A stretch of 64,000 nucleotides of DNA from Flavobacterium tructae (GCF_002217475.1 NZ_MUHH01000004.1:62001-126000); one strand, 5' to 3'; positions 1 through 9,880 are shown, counted from the stretch's first letter. The notes: a model not told the origin generated them from the sequence alone. Program-made: numbers and translations.

Positions 1-501
1 AAAGCGTTTGATGAATTGTATTTCCGATATCGGGATGAATTGGTTCGGTTTGTTTATGTGAGGATGAAGTCGGTTCCGGTTTCCGAAGAGATTGTTCAGG
101 AAGTTTTTACAACGATTTGGGAAAGACGAAAGAGTTTGATTATTCAAAAGAAATTTTCAGCTTATATCTACACCTCTGTTCGGTATACTACTTTAGATTA
201 TATAAAAATGCATACTATCACCGATCAATATGTTAGAGAGGTTATAGACAGAAACACCAATGATTGCGGCGGCAGCAACACTACCGAAGATTCTATTTAT
301 TATGAAGAACTACAGGAAGCCGTTGATAAGGCTGCGTTATTGCTTCCTAAAAAATCCAAAGAAGTTTTTATTCTCAGCAGAATCAAACATTACACCAACA
401 AAGAAATAGCCGAAGAACTTAATGTTTCGCACGAAACGGTAAAGTATCACATTGCCTACGCATTAAAGTTTATGCGAAACTACCTGGGCGAATTTAACTA
501 A
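1..501 (+). CDS. ECF RNA polymerase sigma factor (5' partial)
   Basis: The reading frame is open from base 1, so the gene begins outside the window; the TTG at 16 is internal, because the upstream in-frame codons read KAFDEL, a normal sigma region 2 lead-in. Region 2 is seen in RYRDELVRFVY and VPVSEEIVQEVF. Region 4 is the C-terminal third, LPKKSKEVFILSR followed by the helix-turn-helix around NKEIAEELNVSHETVKYHI. This matches the FecI/RpoE-like ECF sigma factors of Bacteroidota. It is followed by a FecR anti-sigma gene and a SusC/SusD pair, so by family knowledge it should drive those genes when the outer-membrane receptor senses its substrate. The family is certain; the target promoters are inferred. 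Confidence 0.93.
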   Translation, partial: KAFDELYFRYRDELVRFVYVRMKSVPVSEEIVQEVFTTIWERRKSLIIQKKFSAYIYTSVRYTTLDYIKMHTITDQYVREVIDRNTNDCGGSNTTEDSIYYEELQEAVDKAALLLPKKSKEVFILSRIKHYTNKEIAEELNVSHETVKYHIAYALKFMRNYLGEFN

Positions 502-512
502 TAGCAGATCGC

Positions 513-599
513 TAATACCGATTGTATATTCAATATAGTCCAATTGCATTGTACTATTTTCATATTACATCGGTATTATATCAGAAAGCATTGGACTAC
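513..599. repeat. Two interleaved inverted repeats
   Basis: TAATACCGAT (513-522) pairs with ATCGGTATTA (569-578). TAGTCCAATTGC (about 536-547) pairs with GCATTGGACTA (589-599) with one bulged base. The arms alternate (A, B, A', B'), so the two hairpins are mutually exclusive or form a pseudoknot-like fold. They lie between the sigma gene and the anti-sigma gene. They could be an RNA switch, a protein site or a degenerate repeat element; nothing in the sequence decides between these. Confidence 0.6.
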
Positions 600-721
600 G
601 ATATAAGTAAAATTGATATAAATTAAGGTTATGCATTTTTTCTTAACAAAAGCGTAACCTTAAGCGCCTACCTGAAATTACTATTTCTAAGACATACTAT
701 TAAAGAGATAAACAAATTATA

Positions 722-1642
722 ATGCCTGAAAAATTACATCAAGATATAAAACTTTTTTTAGAAGGGAAGCCCTCTTTAAATGGGGAAGAATTATGGAATA
801 ACTGGTACGATCATCCTGAAGAAATATTCGACACGATAGCATTGATTACATCAGACCAATCGAAGTTAAAAAAGGAAATTCAAAATATAAAAAAAACGAA
901 TAAGGTTATTTCTCTTCCAAATAGAAATTGGGCGGTAGCAGCTTCTTTGTTATTTGTAGTTAGCTTGTCCTGTTTCCTTTATTTATCCTCGCTAAAAACC
1001 ATCACCAGACAATATGCAACAAGAGCGGGAGAACACGCTAAAATAGTTTTAAGTGATGGAACTCAGATATGGCTTAATGCAGGAAGTCATGTAAAATATC
1101 CGGTTACTTTTAAAGGGGATACCAGAGAAATCTATTTAACCGGAGAAGCCTTTTTTGATGTAGCCAAAGATAAAAAGCATCCTTTTATCATTCATACCGA
1201 TAAAATGGACACCAAAGTACTGGGAACGAGTTTTAACGTGCAGGCTTATCCGGATCAGACTACTCAGGAAGTTTCGGTGCTGACGGGAAGAGTGAATGTT
1301 AAATCAACCGTGACCGAAGAAAATGTATATGTAACTCCGGGGCAAAAAGTGGTTTTTAAATCGCACAGCAACAAACTTCAGGCATTTAAGGATATCCCAA
1401 TGAATTCAATCTCACTATGGCGAAAGCATATTATTGTTTTTGAAGATGCCCCTTTACCGGAAGTCATTGCAACGATCAATCGAAATTATAACGTAACCGT
1501 TCAGATTGCAAACAAAAATTTAAACAACTTAAAAATTAGTGCCTATTTCAAAGAACTTCCGGCAGGACAGGTCGTTGCTTTGGTGTGCAATATTATCAAT
1601 GCAGAGTACAAAATAGAATCGGGGACTTATGTCATCCGTTAA
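722..1642 (+). CDS. FecR-family anti-sigma factor
   Basis: A 306-residue membrane anti-sigma factor. The N-terminal cytoplasmic part (about 1-68) should hold the ECF sigma factor. One membrane segment lies at about 70-90 (AVAASLLFVVSLSCFLYL). The periplasmic FecR domain covers about 97-195 (GEHAKIVLSDGTQIWLNAGS, then LTGEAFFDVAKDKKHPF), and the C-terminal DUF4974 domain about 235-306 (PLPEVIATINRNYNV). The architecture is complete and of usual length. It lies 220 bp downstream of the sigma gene and 188 bp upstream of the SusC gene. By family knowledge the periplasmic part contacts the STN domain of the receptor and relays substrate binding to the sigma factor. Confidence 0.93.
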   Translation: MPEKLHQDIKLFLEGKPSLNGEELWNNWYDHPEEIFDTIALITSDQSKLKKEIQNIKKTNKVISLPNRNWAVAASLLFVVSLSCFLYLSSLKTITRQYATRAGEHAKIVLSDGTQIWLNAGSHVKYPVTFKGDTREIYLTGEAFFDVAKDKKHPFIIHTDKMDTKVLGTSFNVQAYPDQTTQEVSVLTGRVNVKSTVTEENVYVTPGQKVVFKSHSNKLQAFKDIPMNSISLWRKHIIVFEDAPLPEVIATINRNYNVTVQIANKNLNNLKISAYFKELPAGQVVALVCNIINAEYKIESGTYVIR

Positions 1643-1830
1643 GTTTTAGAAAATACAGCGGAGAGAAAAATAGTTCGCATAGCGCAATGTGGGTTAGCGG
1701 AGTTGAGAGAATTTTTAAAATCTCCAATTCTTGTTTCAATCAGCTGGAATACAATTCCTTTAAAAATCAAATTAAAAAATCTACGTAGAAAACCGTTCCA
1801 CAATCAAAAACAATTAAAAAAAACACAATC

Positions 1831-4800
1831 ATGAATAAAAAGCAAATGCGGTATGTCGTAAAGGCTCAGAGCATTAAAAAATCGGTACTAACGAAGGCAC
1901 TGCTTTTCGTGGCTCTATTTTTTATCGGATTAACCGTAAAAGCGGCTCGTTTTGATATCGGTAAAAGAGTAACTTTAAAAGTAGAAAATGAAAGTATAAA
2001 GAGTGTTTTTCAGAAGATTGAAAAACAAATCGACGTGCATTTTATGTACGAAACTAATCAGGTCAATACCAATCAAAAGATTAGTTTAAAATTGAATAAT
2101 GTGCCTCTGGAACAGGCTTTGGATAAAATATGCAGCAATCTCTTGCTGAGATATGAAATTGTCAGCAACAATATTGTGATTAAGAAAAGTATAAAAGTTT
2201 CGGACGCCGGTCAGGGAAAAATAAGCATTTCGGGAACTGTTTTTGGCGGTGATGACGGAATGCCATTACCGGGTGTCGGAATCAAAGACAAAGATTCGGA
2301 TGCAACAGCCACAACAGATTTTGACGGAACTTTTAAAATCGAAATCAATTCGTCTGCAGCAGTACTTGTTTTTTCTTATGTAGGTTATGTGACGCAGGAA
2401 GTAAAAGTGACACAATCGGATAAAAACATAAGTGTAAAATTAGCGGCCGATATGAAACAACTGCAGGAAGTGGTTGTAATGGGATACGGAAGTGTAAAAA
2501 AGAATGAAGTTTTAGGATCTGTAGGAACCGTTTCGATGAAAGAAACATCAAGCAGAACTTACAATAGTGCCGCAGAATTACTGCAAGGAACAGTGGCAGG
2601 TGTCACCGTAATTAACAATGGTGGTGATCCAACTGCCGAGCCTACAATTAATATCAGAGGTATCGGATCTTTGAACGCCGAAACACCACTGATTGTTTTA
2701 GACGGAATTATCTACAGCGGTTCTTTAAATACCTTGAACCCAAATGATATTGCTTCGATAAGCGTTTTAAAAGATGCGGCTTCTGCAGCAATTTATGGAG
2801 CAAGAGCTTCAGGAGGAGTTATTTTAATTACCTCTAAAAAAGGAGTTTCGGAACGCATTAATATCAATGTAAATTATCAGGGAGGTTTTCAAAACGTAGC
2901 TAAAAAGTTAGATGTTTTAAATGCGGCTGAATATGCAGATGCGATGAACACCGCCAGAGACAATGCTGGTATGCCGAGAATTCCGGCCTTTGATCCGGCT
3001 TTTGAACCAACAGCCAGAACCACAAAGACCAATTGGATGGATGAAATTTTCCGTACCGGCGAAATTCAGGATTTGTCTATTTCAGTAAATGGTAAAACCG
3101 AGAAATCTAATTTCTTTATTTCCGGAAGTTACCGCAAAAACGAAGGAATATTGCTAAATACCTACGGAACCCGTTATACGGCGAGAGCCAATTCTTCTTT
3201 TAAACTGGCACCTAATTTTACAGTGGGCGAAAACCTGTCGTACTCTTTAACAGATGGTCAGGCAGCCAATACAACAAGTGGTTACACAGGAGCTATTTTA
3301 GCAGCGATTTTTTATCCGCCAAATGCGACGATCTATAGAGAAGACGGTTCAGGAAAGTTTGGAGGTGTTCCTGAAAAATATATAGGTTCTTATGGAGACG
3401 TAATCAATCCGGTGGCCTATTTAAAAAGACTGGACAACCGCAATCCGATTTCGACTGTTTTGATTAATCCTTATGCAGAATGGGAAATCGTATCAGGTTT
3501 AAAATTTAAATCGAACTGGGGATATACCAGAATTCAGAACAACGCAACCGATTTTGCGGTAAAAATAACAGAACCGGGTAAAATATTTGACTTTAACCGA
3601 TTAACAAAATCTTCTGCTACCACAACTGACTTATTAAGCGAGCAGACGCTTTCTTACGAAAAATCATTAGGAAAGCACAATTTTAAAGCACTTGCCGGAT
3701 ATACCTATCAGCAAACCAAAAGAGATTTTTATACCGTGCAGGGAACAGGCTTTGATAATGAAGATCCATCACAGCGTTATTTATTAAATGCTAAGTTAGT
3801 ACAGCAGGTGGAAGCAGGAATGTCCGAAGAAATCATTTCTTCTTATGTAGGAAGGCTGAATTATGACTTTAATCAAAAGTACTTGATTTCAGGAATTATA
3901 CGCCGTGACGGTACTTCAAAACTAACTTCAGACAACCGCTGGAAAGTATATCCTTCTGTTTCTGCCGGATGGTTGATTTCGGAAGAAGGATTCATGAAAA
4001 GCATAGACCCGTTAGTAAGCAATTTAAAATTACGTGCAAGCTGGGGACAGATTGGAAACTTAGGAAATCTTGGACCTTACCAGTTTAGTGTGCCTTTAAC
4101 GCAGACACAAGCTTTAATTGGAAACAGTCCGGTAATCTCTTACGGTTATTCTGAGAGCGAATTGTCGAATCCAAATTTAAGATGGGAAAGTTCAGAACAA
4201 AGCAACGTAGGATTGGATTTTACCATGTTTAACAATGCTTTATCAGGATCTGTAGATGCTTACATTAAAACCAATAAGGACATGTTGGTTCGCGATCAGC
4301 TCCCGGGAGTTTCAGGAACTCCGTTAGGAAGAATCGTAAATTCGGGTAATGTTGAAAATAAAGGAATTGAAGCAAGTTTAACCTATCAGAAAACGCGTGG
4401 CGAATTCAAATTTGATGTAACAGCAAATGCAGCTTTCTTAAGCAATAAAATTGTTTCGATCAAAGACGATTTAACTTCCTTAGAACCTTTAAACCTTAGT
4501 CGTGTTCGTAGTTTGCCTTTGGCTAATATCTATCAGGTAGGAAGCCCTGTCGGAGCATTTTACGGGTATTCAACAGACGGATTGTTTCAAAGTAATGCCG
4601 AAGCAAAAGCCTATGTAAATGATAAAGGAGTAGTGTATCAGCCTAATGCGGTTGCCGGAGACATTAAATTTAAAGATGTAAATGGTGATGGTGTAATCAA
4701 TAACAGTGACAGAGTAGTGCTTGGAAGTCCTTTTCCGAAAACGACCTTCAGTTTAAATACGAATTTCAGATACAAAGGATTTGATATGAACATCTTCCTT

Positions 4801-5220
4801 AGCGGAACAGCCGGAAACAAAGTTTTTAATGCCGTAAAATATACAGGTGTGAATGCTTCATTCCCGGGTTATAATTTATTGGCCGATTCTAAAAATGCGT
4901 GGTCGCCAACGAATACCAATACCAATATTCCAATTCTTTCTTCAACAGACAACAATAATAATTTCGGAAGAATCTCTGATTTTTATATTGAAGATGCTTC
5001 TTTCCTGAGATTAAGAAACGTTTCGATTGGATATACAGTGAAAGAACAATGGTTGCACGGAAAAGCAAAACTTAGATTTTTTATCTCAGGGCAAAACCTT
5101 TTTACCATTACCAAGTATTCAGGAATGGATCCGGAAGTGGGACTTAAGAATTTTGGTTTGGACTTAGGGAAATATCCTCTCTCCCGTATTTATATGACAG
5201 GTGTCAACGCAACTTTTTAA
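1831..5220 (+). CDS. SusC/RagA TonB-linked outer-membrane protein with STN signalling domain
   Basis: A 1129-residue TonB-dependent porin. It has an N-terminal signal region (about 1-38, ending TVKAARF), an STN domain (about 47-115) that would signal to FecR, a carboxypeptidase-regulatory-like beta-sandwich (about 130-210, ISGTVFGGDDGMPLPGVGI), then the plug with the SusC hallmarks VVMGYG and LNPNDIASISVLKDAASAAIYG and GGVILITSKKG, and a 22-strand-type barrel ending in an aromatic residue (GVNATF). It is complete and of family length. SusD begins 20 bp after the stop, so the two form the usual lid-and-barrel importer. The presence of STN plus an adjacent sigma/FecR pair marks it as a transducer-type SusC. 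The downstream phosphatase suggests a phosphorylated substrate; that part is inference. Confidence 0.95.
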   Translation: MNKKQMRYVVKAQSIKKSVLTKALLFVALFFIGLTVKAARFDIGKRVTLKVENESIKSVFQKIEKQIDVHFMYETNQVNTNQKISLKLNNVPLEQALDKICSNLLLRYEIVSNNIVIKKSIKVSDAGQGKISISGTVFGGDDGMPLPGVGIKDKDSDATATTDFDGTFKIEINSSAAVLVFSYVGYVTQEVKVTQSDKNISVKLAADMKQLQEVVVMGYGSVKKNEVLGSVGTVSMKETSSRTYNSAAELLQGTVAGVTVINNGGDPTAEPTINIRGIGSLNAETPLIVLDGIIYSGSLNTLNPNDIASISVLKDAASAAIYGARASGGVILITSKKGVSERININVNYQGGFQNVAKKLDVLNAAEYADAMNTARDNAGMPRIPAFDPAFEPTARTTKTNWMDEIFRTGEIQDLSISVNGKTEKSNFFISGSYRKNEGILLNTYGTRYTARANSSFKLAPNFTVGENLSYSLTDGQAANTTSGYTGAILAAIFYPPNATIYREDGSGKFGGVPEKYIGSYGDVINPVAYLKRLDNRNPISTVLINPYAEWEIVSGLKFKSNWGYTRIQNNATDFAVKITEPGKIFDFNRLTKSSATTTDLLSEQTLSYEKSLGKHNFKALAGYTYQQTKRDFYTVQGTGFDNEDPSQRYLLNAKLVQQVEAGMSEEIISSYVGRLNYDFNQKYLISGIIRRDGTSKLTSDNRWKVYPSVSAGWLISEEGFMKSIDPLVSNLKLRASWGQIGNLGNLGPYQFSVPLTQTQALIGNSPVISYGYSESELSNPNLRWESSEQSNVGLDFTMFNNALSGSVDAYIKTNKDMLVRDQLPGVSGTPLGRIVNSGNVENKGIEASLTYQKTRGEFKFDVTANAAFLSNKIVSIKDDLTSLEPLNLSRVRSLPLANIYQVGSPVGAFYGYSTDGLFQSNAEAKAYVNDKGVVYQPNAVAGDIKFKDVNGDGVINNSDRVVLGSPFPKTTFSLNTNFRYKGFDMNIFLSGTAGNKVFNAVKYTGVNASFPGYNLLADSKNAWSPTNTNTNIPILSSTDNNNNFGRISDFYIEDASFLRLRNVSIGYTVKEQWLHGKAKLRFFISGQNLFTITKYSGMDPEVGLKNFGLDLGKYPLSRIYMTGVNATF

Positions 5221-5240
5221 AAAAATATAACACAAATAAA

Positions 5241-6776
5241 ATGAAAAATTTAAGTCTTTTATTATGGAGTCTGGTGCTTTTAATGAGCATGTCGGCTTGC
5301 GAAAATGAACTTGATTTAGTACCTCAGGGAGCACCTTCAAGTGGTAATTTCTGGAAAACACCTGCTGATGCAAAAGCAGGAGTGAATGCGATTTATGCAC
5401 TCTATTCGGATGATAACATGTACGGTCGTGGATTTTTCTGGCTAAACAATGCAAGTGATGATATCGGAACGAAACCAAGACAAAATGCGGAACGAATCAA
5501 AAATTTTATTGTAGACGGAGCAGAATCGGATACCAAAGACATTTGGAGACTTCACTATGAAGTGATGAAACGCTGTAACGATGTGATTCGCAACATTCCG
5601 AAAATCAGTTTGGATGATAAAACAAAAAACATGATGTTGGGAGAAGCGTACTTCAATCATGCTGTAATGCATTTGGAATTGGCTTATCATTACGGAGATG
5701 ACCGTGCCGGGATTCCAATTCAGGACAGAGAAAATCCAACCAATGTATATGTGCCGCGTGCTAAAAACGTAGCCGAAAACTACGCCTATATCGCTGCCGA
5801 TCTCATTAAAGCTGCCGATTTATTGCCTTATTTCAATGAACTTAGTTCAGACAATTACGGACGTGCACATAAAACTGCAGCATGGGGATATTTGGTGCGT
5901 ACCTATTTGTATGCAAAAGACTGGGACAATGCAATTAAGTATGCCAATATGATTGTCAACAGTGGAAAACACAAATTACTGGATAATTTCGAAGATGTTT
6001 TTAAAATTAAAAACAACTGGTCGTCAGAGTATATTTGGTCCGTAACCTCGAGTGCCGAAAACACAAGCTTAGGATCTATTTTTCCTGGAGTATGTCTGGA
6101 AGATAAAGGCTGGGGAGTTTACAATGGCTGGGGAAATTTTTATCCTACTAAAGAATTGTTCGATACGTATGATCCTGCTGATAAAAGACGAAGTGCTACA
6201 ATTCTTCAAAAAGGAGACAAGTTTATGTACTTCGGTGAATTAGTCACTTTTAATGAAGGAAAATATATGGTCAGTTCAAGTAACAGAACCGGTTATCAGT
6301 TTAAAAAATACATGGAGCCATTCGGTTATCCAAAAACTACTTCGGGCGGAATTGATATTCGTTATGTAAATGCAAACGGAGACAAGCCTTCTACCGCTTT
6401 AAATGTACCTCTTTTACGTTATGCGGATGTAATCCTGATGCTGGCTGAAGCAAAATTAATGAAAGGACTAAGTGCCGATACCGAAATAAACATGATTCGA
6501 AATCGTGCCGGTTTACCAAGTATTGGAGGAGCCACACTAACAGATCTGAAAAGAGAAAGACGTTGTGAGCTGGCAGGAGAATGGACAGACCGCCATTTCG
6601 ATTTAGTACGCTGGGGCGATGCTCAGGCGACTTATGCGAAACCTTTGCACCATTACAACGGAACAGTGATTTATCCTGCCCGTAATTTTAATCCTGCTAT
6701 TCACCATGTGTGGCCAATACCGCCGGATGAAATTGCCGTGAGTAAAGGAGCTCTTTTCCAGAACAAAGGCTGGTAA
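5241..6776 (+). CDS. SusD/RagB-family substrate-binding lipoprotein
   Basis: A 511-residue surface lipoprotein. The signal peptide ends in a lipobox (LLMSMSAC, lipidated Cys 20). The SusD N-terminal TPR-like part is seen in FWKTPADAKAGVNAIYALY and RLHYEVMKRCNDVIRNIP. The C-terminal SusD/RagB domain carries LLRYADVILMLAEA and the ELAGEWTDRHFDLVRWG block, and the protein ends with the typical IWPIP-like segment (VWPIPPDEIAVSKG). It should cap the SusC barrel encoded just upstream and bind the ligand. The substrate cannot be read from the sequence. Confidence 0.94.
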   Translation: MKNLSLLLWSLVLLMSMSACENELDLVPQGAPSSGNFWKTPADAKAGVNAIYALYSDDNMYGRGFFWLNNASDDIGTKPRQNAERIKNFIVDGAESDTKDIWRLHYEVMKRCNDVIRNIPKISLDDKTKNMMLGEAYFNHAVMHLELAYHYGDDRAGIPIQDRENPTNVYVPRAKNVAENYAYIAADLIKAADLLPYFNELSSDNYGRAHKTAAWGYLVRTYLYAKDWDNAIKYANMIVNSGKHKLLDNFEDVFKIKNNWSSEYIWSVTSSAENTSLGSIFPGVCLEDKGWGVYNGWGNFYPTKELFDTYDPADKRRSATILQKGDKFMYFGELVTFNEGKYMVSSSNRTGYQFKKYMEPFGYPKTTSGGIDIRYVNANGDKPSTALNVPLLRYADVILMLAEAKLMKGLSADTEINMIRNRAGLPSIGGATLTDLKRERRCELAGEWTDRHFDLVRWGDAQATYAKPLHHYNGTVIYPARNFNPAIHHVWPIPPDEIAVSKGALFQNKGW

Positions 6777-7087
6777 TTAATAGTTTCATTTTGTTTGTTT
6801 TGTTTTTTTTTACGCTGCAGGCTTAGTTGTGGAGCTTGCAGTTGTAAAGAAAAAAGCAAACAATCTATATATTTTGACCAGGCTTAATACTTAGTAAGCA
6901 TATATTTTTTGCAAGTGATTTTACAGATCCATTTGCTTATTTTAAACACACAGAGGAAGCTATGTGTCAAATGATTTTTTATTAATTGCACTCAACGGGT
7001 TAAAGAAATCTGTGGAAATCTTTTTAATCTGTGGCTCATCTTCTAAGTATTGAAGACCATTTTAGAATTGAATTAATTTTACTTGTA
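6777..7087. other. Intergenic gap, no gene seen
   Basis: This 311-bp stretch between the SusD gene and the phosphodiesterase/phosphatase gene holds only AT-rich sequence with a T-run (6791-6810). I see no convincing terminator hairpin, promoter pair or conserved ORF. The phosphatase gene may therefore have its own promoter or be read through from the SusCD genes. Confidence 0.5.
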
Positions 7088-8914
7088 ATGAAAAAAATAA
7101 TTATACTTTTTTGCCTTCATTTTTTTCTGTTTGCGCAGGCACAGGAATACAGTTCTGCAAATATTCATTCGCACAATGATTATGCAGGCAAATTACCTTT
7201 TTATGAAGCCTATTCCAATGAAGCCGGCGTTATCGAAGCAGATGTTTTTTTGAGGAATAATGAGCTTTTGGTAGCACATACTTCAGAGGGAATTAAAACG
7301 TACAATACACTGCGAAGTCTTTATTTAGATCCTTTGTCGAAGAAGATAAAAAACTTAGAAGGTAAAGTTTACCCTGAGAATAAGCCTTTAATTTTAATGA
7401 TTGATATAAAATCAGAAGCTGATGCCACACTTAAAGGTATCGTGCAACAGCTGAAAACGTATCCGGATTTGATTTCAAACAAAAATCTAAAAGTAGTTAT
7501 TTCAGGAAAGAGACCTGAACCATCAAACTGGAATCAATATCCTGAGTTTATCTATTTTGACGGAAGAAGAAATGAAACGTATTCTTCGGAGCAATTGTCA
7601 CGTGTCGAAATGATTAGCGAAGATTTAAAAGAACTTACCGTTTGGAACGGAAAAGGAGTAATGACACAGGCTGATTTAGAAAAAGTACAGTCGGTCATTA
7701 AACAAGTTCATGCTCAGAATAAAAAAATCAGGTTCTGGTCGACATCCGATAATGTGAATACCTGGATGACTCTAATGAATTTAAAAGTCGATTATATTGG
7801 TACTGATAATGTACCGGCATTGACGCAGTTTATTCAGAAGATAAAAAGTACTTTTTACCAGAATACATCATTTTATCAGGCCTATAAACCTAAGAATACA
7901 GCTTTATTTTCTAAAAACAGCCGTCCGAAAAATGTAATTCTGCTTATTGGCGACGGAATGGGGCTTACTCAGATTTACGCCGGTTATACAGCCAATAAAG
8001 GACAATTGAACCTTTTTAATATTCCGATTCAGGGATTGTCGATCACTAAATCGTCAGACAGTTATATCACCGATTCGGCTGCGGGAGCTACGGCAATGGC
8101 AACAGGTCATAAAACCAATAACCGATTTATCAGTGTAGATGAAAACGGAAAAGGGTTGGAATTAATCACCCAGCAACTGGCAAAGAAAAAGTACAAAACG
8201 GCTATTATTTCGGCTGGAAATATTACAGATGCCACCCCGGCAGCTTTTTACGCGCATCAATCTGAAAGAACTTTAAGCGAACCAATTGCTGCAGATTTTC
8301 TTGATAATCCGTCTGATATTTTGATTGGAGGAGGCGCAAAAGAATTTACTAACAGAAAAGACGGTAGAGATCTGTCTAAAATAATAACAGAGAAAGGTTA
8401 TACTTTTTCAGATCAGTTTAAAAGTCTGGACACCATTAAAAATTCACGTTTTGTAGTGGTAGATGATGCTTCGGTGGTTTCGATGAAAGAGGGAAGAGGA
8501 GACTTTTTAGCAAAATCTTTGGCAAAGACAACGACCATTTTTTCAAAAACAAAAAATCCTTTTTTTGTAATGGCTGAAGGTGCGCAAATTGATTATGGCG
8601 GACATAAAAATGACCTGGAATACGTGGTTCGTGAAATGCTTGATTTTGATAAACTGGTAGGACAAGCCATGGAATTTGTCGATCAGAATCAGGAAACACT
8701 TTTAATCGTAACGGCAGATCACGAAACCGGAGGACTTTCCTTAATTGATGGCAGCATCGAAAAAGGGTATGTACAGGGAAGTTTTAGTACAAACGATCAC
8801 ACAGCGGTGCCTGTTCCGGTTTTTGCATATGGACCCGGAGCTGCCAATTTTATGGGAGTCTATCAAAACACAGAAATCTATTCTAAAATACTCGAAGCAC
8901 TTTTAATCAAATAA
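7088..8914 (+). CDS. Secreted phosphodiesterase-like / alkaline phosphatase two-domain enzyme
   Basis: I chose the ATG at 7088 because it starts directly with a signal peptide (MKKIIILFCLHFFLFAQAQ); the in-frame ATG at 7031 would put 19 non-signal residues in front. The mature N-terminal half (about 22-260) looks like the PI-PLC/GDPD superfamily: HSHNDY at 28-32, then EADVFL and a TIM-barrel pattern (LILMIDIKS, IRFWSTSDN, VDYIGTDN). The C-terminal half (about 282-608) is an alkaline phosphatase: VILLIGDGMG, the nucleophile Ser 330 in TDSAAGATAMATG, GGAKEF, EGAQIDYGGH and the metal-binding ADHETGG. The two halves could remove a head group and then release phosphate outside the cytoplasm, feeding the SusCD importer upstream. 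The domain order is visible; the substrate and coupling are inferred. A terminator follows. Confidence 0.88.
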   Translation: MKKIIILFCLHFFLFAQAQEYSSANIHSHNDYAGKLPFYEAYSNEAGVIEADVFLRNNELLVAHTSEGIKTYNTLRSLYLDPLSKKIKNLEGKVYPENKPLILMIDIKSEADATLKGIVQQLKTYPDLISNKNLKVVISGKRPEPSNWNQYPEFIYFDGRRNETYSSEQLSRVEMISEDLKELTVWNGKGVMTQADLEKVQSVIKQVHAQNKKIRFWSTSDNVNTWMTLMNLKVDYIGTDNVPALTQFIQKIKSTFYQNTSFYQAYKPKNTALFSKNSRPKNVILLIGDGMGLTQIYAGYTANKGQLNLFNIPIQGLSITKSSDSYITDSAAGATAMATGHKTNNRFISVDENGKGLELITQQLAKKKYKTAIISAGNITDATPAAFYAHQSERTLSEPIAADFLDNPSDILIGGGAKEFTNRKDGRDLSKIITEKGYTFSDQFKSLDTIKNSRFVVVDDASVVSMKEGRGDFLAKSLAKTTTIFSKTKNPFFVMAEGAQIDYGGHKNDLEYVVREMLDFDKLVGQAMEFVDQNQETLLIVTADHETGGLSLIDGSIEKGYVQGSFSTNDHTAVPVPVFAYGPGAANFMGVYQNTEIYSKILEALLIK

Positions 8915-8949
8915 CTGATACCACTTTTGTTTGATAGTGGAGACGCACT

Positions 8950-8986
8950 AAAAGCGGCGACAAAACATTTTGTCGCTGCTTTTTTA
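8950..8986 (+). terminator. Intrinsic terminator
   Basis: AAAGCGGCGACAAAA and TTTTGTCGCTGCTTT form a long stem with a three-base loop, followed directly by a T-run. It ends the sigma/FecR/SusCD/phosphatase block. The rest of the gap to 9312 is AT-rich with no gene; CATATTTG at 9301-9308 resembles a -7 box for the next sigma gene. Confidence 0.9.
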
Positions 8987-9312
8987 TTTTAACAAGTGTA
9001 AGCGTCACGTTTGTTAAAAATGAAATTTTTAGAAAGAACAATGTTCTTGTCAAGATAATAAAGTCTTGATTTTGCAAGGTTTGGCTTCTGTTTGAATTTA
9101 ATTATAAGAAAAATAAGATTAAAATAAAAGATCGTAAATTAGCATTTCTTTAGGATTAATTTCTTTTTCTGTTAAAAACTTTTACAAGAAAATTGCTGTT
9201 CTTTGTATCTTAAAATTGCTTAAGAAAAAGATTAAATAAGTCTTAAGTGATTCGCTTGACACCACAATATTATTTTAGACATTGAGTTTAGACTAATTAT
9301 CATATTTGCGTT

Positions 9313-9834
9313 ATGGATAACAGGAAGTTTATTTTAAGTTTAAAAAAAGGGAATGAGGCCGCTTTCAGGGAAGCATACCTTAATTACTACGATAAACTGA
9401 TAAACATTGCCAAACGCTTTAATTTTACAGTACTTACCCCACAGGATTTTGTTCAGGAGACTTTTTTACGAGTATACAATAAAAGAGAATTACTTCATGA
9501 AGATGTTTTATTCGACAAACAATTATTTGTGATCTGCAAAAACATCATCCTTAATCATCTCAACAGAGAAAATAAAATAGTACAACTCGAACCTTCACAT
9601 GTTGTGATGGAAAATGTGGATAATGATCATGAAATTTTTGAAGAAAGACAGGAAATATTAAATAATTTAATAAATGAGCTTCCTGAGCAACAGCAAAAAA
9701 TCTATACTTTACATAAACTGGAAAACCTTAGCTATAAGGAGATTGCAGCTTTAACGGATCTTTCGGAAAAGACCATAGCCAATCATATTTATCTCGCCAG
9801 TAAATTTATTCGAAAAAAAGTCGAAAACCATTAG
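9313..9834 (+). CDS. ECF RNA polymerase sigma factor
   Basis: 173 residues. Region 2 covers about 10-75 (NEAAFREAYLNYYDKL, TPQDFVQETFLRVYNKRELL) and region 4 about 118-165 (LPEQQQKIYTLHKLENLSY, then the helix-turn-helix EIAALTDLSEKTIANHI). It opens a second sigma/anti-sigma/TonB-receptor set: a small ORF, FecR, receptor and DUF4249 lipoprotein follow on the same strand. It starts about 4 bases downstream of a CATATTTG -7-like box at 9301-9308, so the transcript may have a very short leader; the box itself is weak. Its likely regulon is the adjacent receptor operon and perhaps itself. Confidence 0.93.
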   Translation: MDNRKFILSLKKGNEAAFREAYLNYYDKLINIAKRFNFTVLTPQDFVQETFLRVYNKRELLHEDVLFDKQLFVICKNIILNHLNRENKIVQLEPSHVVMENVDNDHEIFEERQEILNNLINELPEQQQKIYTLHKLENLSYKEIAALTDLSEKTIANHIYLASKFIRKKVENH

Positions 9835-9880
9835 GAACTTTTTTGTTCTCGTTTGTTATCTATAAAAATGAGAACATAAA

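Noticed and set aside
1585..1788. 67-codon ORF overlapping the FecR end and the gap before SusC
   Set aside because: Mostly out-of-frame reading of the FecR tail; no conserved features.
7031..7087. Upstream in-frame ATG of the phosphodiesterase-phosphatase gene
   Set aside because: It would place 19 non-hydrophobic residues before a perfect signal peptide.
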